From Candidatus Zixiibacteriota bacterium (GTDB taxonomy: Bacteria > Zixibacteria > MSB-5A5 > SM1-73), in NCBI GenBank assembly GCA_023127875.1, contig JAGMFA010000087.1:1-8448 (forward strand): a stretch of 8,448 nt of DNA. Direction: 5' to 3'. Positions 6,493-8,448 of the stretch are shown piece after piece. Within the stretch, counting starts at the first letter, position 1; each line of letters starts with the position of its first letter. Position numbers and translations under genes: made by a program. The notes beneath the pieces were generated by a model. The model had not been told where the DNA came from. It worked only from the letters and a program-made list of their open reading frames with translations, and made no database searches.

Positions 6493-7992
6493 ATGAAAAC
6501 AAACACTTTGGATTGGACAACTAAATTCCTTCGGTACTTATTGCTATCCGTGGCAATTCTATTCATTGTCGTCTATCTTATTCTTGCTTTCTTACGGATT
6601 GGGTATCCCTTTGAACTCGAATGGATGGAAGGAGGTATAGTAGATCATGTAATAAGGATACTTTTCGGACAGAAACTCTATGTCTCCCCGTCGCTGGAAT
6701 TTGTCCCATTCATATATACACCTGTTTATTTTTATCTTTCGGCTGTCTTATCCAAAATCGTGGGCATTGGGTTTTTGCCGCTCAGACTTATCTCTTTCAT
6801 TTCATCGTTAGGTTGCTTCTTTATTATTTTTCTTATGGTCAAAAGAGAAACCGGAAGCAATTTTTCAGGTATTGTTGCCTCTTCCCTCTTTGCAGCTACT
6901 TTCCGAATAAGCGGTGCATGGTTTGACATCGCCAGAGCGGATTCATTATTCCTTTTTTTCTTATTAGCAGGACTGTACTTGATTAAATTCAGGGAATCAA
7001 CAAAGTCATATGTTCTTGCCGGAGTGTTATTTTCTCTTTCTTTTCTGACTAAACAGATCGCGTTAGTTATTTCTTTGCCAATAATGGTTTATTGCGTTCT
7101 TTTGAATCGTCGTCGTTCGATTTACTTCATTGGTACCGTGGTAATGATAGTTGGTGTAAGCACATATCTTCTTAACTGGATCCATGATGGATGGTATAAT
7201 TACTACGTTTTTGACTTACCAAGACAACATTCTATAGCAAAAAGCGTGTTCCTTGACTTTTGGACCAAAGATATAATCTCAACTCTATCCATTGCATGCA
7301 TAATGTCAATATTTTATCTATTTACTGAGCTCTTGAATTCAAATAGGAAGGATTTTCTTTTTTACCTTATAGTACTCATCGGCATGTTAGGAGGAGCATG
7401 GCTCTCCAGGTTGCATACGGGAGGTTATGATAATGTTTTATTTCCGGCTTATGCCGCCTTATCTATCCTATTTGGATTAGCAATACATACGGCTTTTGAA
7501 TTCATTCGGGCTGCATCAGCAGGCAAGTGGAAATCAATGCAGATTTGCGTTTACCTTATCTGCATCATTCAATTTTTTGGGCTTAGATATAACCCTATTG
7601 CTCAAATTCCAACCCAAAAAGATTTAGAAGCAGGTGGTGCTTTTATCAATACAATGTCACAACTATCAGGCGATATTCTTGTCCCTTACCATGGTTATCT
7701 GCCCACTCTGGCTGGCAAAAGAAGTAATGCACATCATCAGGCTGTGAGCGATGTTCTGAGAGGGAAGGATTGCCCGGCTAAGGCTCAGTTGATTGACCAA
7801 ATAAGCCGGGCCATACGTGAAAAAAGATTTGATGCCATCATCCTCGGTTCAGTCTGGTTTCGGGAGCTAACCGAGACACATTATACAATACAAAGAAGGA
7901 TCTTCGATAACGAGAACGTATTTTGGCCCGTTACTGGTATGAGAACGAGGCCGTCCTACATATTCGTTCCTAAAAGGAATGATACCGATTGA
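6493..7992 (+). CDS. Polytopic membrane glycosyltransferase, GT39/ArnT-like (GT-C fold)
   Basis: With ATG 6493 the product is 499 residues; an in-frame TTG at 6481 would add four. It has about ten or more hydrophobic segments, the first at 14-35. The first external loop carries the acidic ELEWMEGG (41-48), placed like the catalytic acidic loop of GT-C enzymes that take sugars from polyprenyl-phosphate donors. Other landmarks are FIYTPVYFYL (73-82), DIARADSL (145-152), TKQ (186-188) and SRLHTGGYDNVLFPAY (305-320). A soluble tail of about 130 residues follows the last helix near 360. This pattern fits GT39-like proteins of environmental bacteria, which probably glycosylate lipids or proteins on the outer face of the inner membrane. 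Donor and acceptor are unknown. No Shine-Dalgarno sequence precedes it. It is visibly AT-richer than the ABC genes and lies before a repeat array, so recent acquisition is possible. The 207-bp spacer upstream shows A-rich tracts but no clear promoter. Confidence 0.85.
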   Translation: MKTNTLDWTTKFLRYLLLSVAILFIVVYLILAFLRIGYPFELEWMEGGIVDHVIRILFGQKLYVSPSLEFVPFIYTPVYFYLSAVLSKIVGIGFLPLRLISFISSLGCFFIIFLMVKRETGSNFSGIVASSLFAATFRISGAWFDIARADSLFLFFLLAGLYLIKFRESTKSYVLAGVLFSLSFLTKQIALVISLPIMVYCVLLNRRRSIYFIGTVVMIVGVSTYLLNWIHDGWYNYYVFDLPRQHSIAKSVFLDFWTKDIISTLSIACIMSIFYLFTELLNSNRKDFLFYLIVLIGMLGGAWLSRLHTGGYDNVLFPAYAALSILFGLAIHTAFEFIRAASAGKWKSMQICVYLICIIQFFGLRYNPIAQIPTQKDLEAGGAFINTMSQLSGDILVPYHGYLPTLAGKRSNAHHQAVSDVLRGKDCPAKAQLIDQISRAIREKRFDAIILGSVWFRELTETHYTIQRRIFDNENVFWPVTGMRTRPSYIFVPKRNDTD

Positions 7993-8045
7993 ATGCTTGG
8001 ATGGAGGATTTCATCTAACCGTGGGTTTACAGTTGGCGGAGCTTG

Positions 8046-8213
8046 TCCTGAGCGAAGTCGAAGGGTTTATCCTGAGCGAAGTCGAAGGGTTTATCCTGAG
8101 CGAAGTCGAAGGGTTTATCCTGAGCGAAGTCGAAGGGCTTATCCTGAGCGAAGTCGAAGGGTTTATCCTGAGCGAAGTCGAAGGGTTTATCCTGAGCGAA
8201 GTCGAAGGGCTTA
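8046..8213. repeat. Tandem array of seven 24-bp units
   Basis: Seven head-to-tail units each begin TCCTGAGCGAAGTCGAAGGG and end in TTTA or CTTA. All differences are at one site: units 1, 2, 3, 5 and 6 have T and units 4 and 7 have C. Units 2-4 and 5-7 are therefore identical 72-bp blocks, which points to a block duplication. The unit length is a multiple of three and contains no stop codon in several frames, so it creates false open frames on both strands, with peptides such as PERSRRVY, LSEVEGFI, FDFAQDKP and STSLRINP. From memory, such peptides recur as spurious proteins in many environmental genomes. Apart from this array and the sites just before the next gene, 7993-8357 holds no gene I can support. 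Confidence 0.97.
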
Positions 8214-8306
8214 CCCAATTACCTTTTGCACTTCGCAAAACTTGTGAAATGTTGTGCTAAACACGTCTTTTGTTTTGAGTTATTGTTCACCAGAAGGCAA
8301 ATAGTC

Positions 8307-8320
8307 GTATGAATGCATAC
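8307..8320. promoter_or_regulatory. Small palindrome upstream of the pRiA4b ORF-3-like gene
   Basis: GTATG (8307-8311) and CATAC (8316-8320) form an inverted repeat around AATG, with ATGCAT nested inside. It lies 37 bp before the start codon. It could be an operator or part of a weak promoter (TTGTTC at 8283-8288, TATGAA at 8308-8313, spacing 19 bp). The evidence is slight. Confidence 0.2.
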
Positions 8321-8343
8321 GCAAATGAATTTATGGTTAAACT

Positions 8344-8350
8344 AAGGAGG
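8344..8350 (+). promoter_or_regulatory. Strong Shine-Dalgarno sequence
   Basis: AAGGAGG lies 7 nt before ATG 8358. It is the best ribosome binding site in the window and fixes the start of the last gene. Confidence 0.85.
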
Positions 8351-8357
8351 AGTTGCA

Positions 8358-8448
8358 ATGCGAAAGAAATTCGGTCAGGTGTATCAATTCAAGATCACCC
8401 TGAAGGGGACCAAGCCACCGATTTGGCGGCGAATACAGGTCCCGGAAA
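8358..8448 (+). CDS. Plasmid pRiA4b ORF-3-like family protein, N-terminal part (3' end outside window)
   Basis: The first 30 codons are visible and run off the edge. After MRKKFGQVYQ comes FKITLKGTKPPIWRRIQVPE, which closely matches the start of the pRiA4b ORF-3 family, whose members usually open with a Y-x-[FL]-K-[IV]-x-L-x-G-x-x-P-x-[IV]-W-R-R pattern. Family members are small, mostly cytoplasmic proteins of unknown biochemical function. They occur on plasmids and chromosomes, often beside mobile genes or toxin-antitoxin-like genes. The strong AAGGAGG 7 nt upstream confirms the start. The gene follows a repeat array and a 144-bp spacer, so it is probably a separate transcription unit. Only the N-terminus can be judged, so truncation or fusion further on cannot be excluded. 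Confidence 0.75.
   Translation, partial: MRKKFGQVYQFKITLKGTKPPIWRRIQVPE

Noticed and set aside
6466..6495. Integron attC-type site ending GTTAGCC just before the glycosyltransferase
   Set aside because: GTTGTTAGCC resembles a core-site end, but I find no matching GGCTAAC-type partner or paired inner boxes upstream, and no integrase.
8046..8213. CRISPR array
   Set aside because: Units follow each other directly with no variable spacers, and no cas genes are nearby.
8224..8240. Terminator after the tandem array (TTTTGC/GCAAAA)
   Set aside because: The six-pair stem is mostly A-T and has no T-run after it, and no gene ends just upstream.
7979..8260. Open frames on both strands through the 24-bp array
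   Set aside because: They exist because the repeat unit is a multiple of three with no stops. The peptides are pure repeats and no ribosome binding site precedes them.

Overview
The window looks like chromosomal DNA from an uncultured, Gram-negative-type bacterium. The best lineage clue is a tandem pair of secreted GWxTD-domain proteins, a family I associate with the FCB group, Acidobacteriota and related candidate phyla. A MacB/FtsX-type permease and short interspersed repeats of a kind common in sediment and groundwater metagenomes fit the same picture. This placement is inference; there is no rRNA or universal marker here.

Layout, all genes on the + strand. Bases 3-413 are the C-terminal end of a MacB/FtsX-family ABC permease. 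After an AT-rich spacer with a possible promoter come two GWxTD-domain genes (578-1921 and 2018-3388), which are similar to each other in the C-terminal third and have nearly equal lengths. Next is a small single-domain cupin (3533-3892), with foldable inverted-repeat sequence on both sides. A near-consensus sigma70-type promoter (4033-4061) then drives a NatA-type ABC ATPase (4070-4801), whose start codon lies about where transcription should begin. Its NatB-type permease partner (5089-6285) is separated from it by 287 bp, and most of that gap is a roughly 160-bp MITE-like element. A hairpin overlapping the NatB stop codon may end this unit.

The last third is more accessory in character. It holds an AT-richer polytopic GT39-like membrane protein (6493-7992), a seven-copy 24-bp tandem array (8046-8213), and the start of a pRiA4b ORF-3-like gene (8358 to the edge) with a textbook ribosome binding site.

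Functionally, NatA and NatB should form one ABC-2-type exporter. The GWxTD pair may act together in the cell envelope, possibly with the upstream MacB-type transporter, but the function of that family is not established. The most interesting items are the twin-hairpin element inside the exporter operon, the tandem GWxTD pair, the apparently leaderless NatA gene, and the layered structure of the 24-bp array. I see no clear defence system, CRISPR array, tRNA or rRNA.
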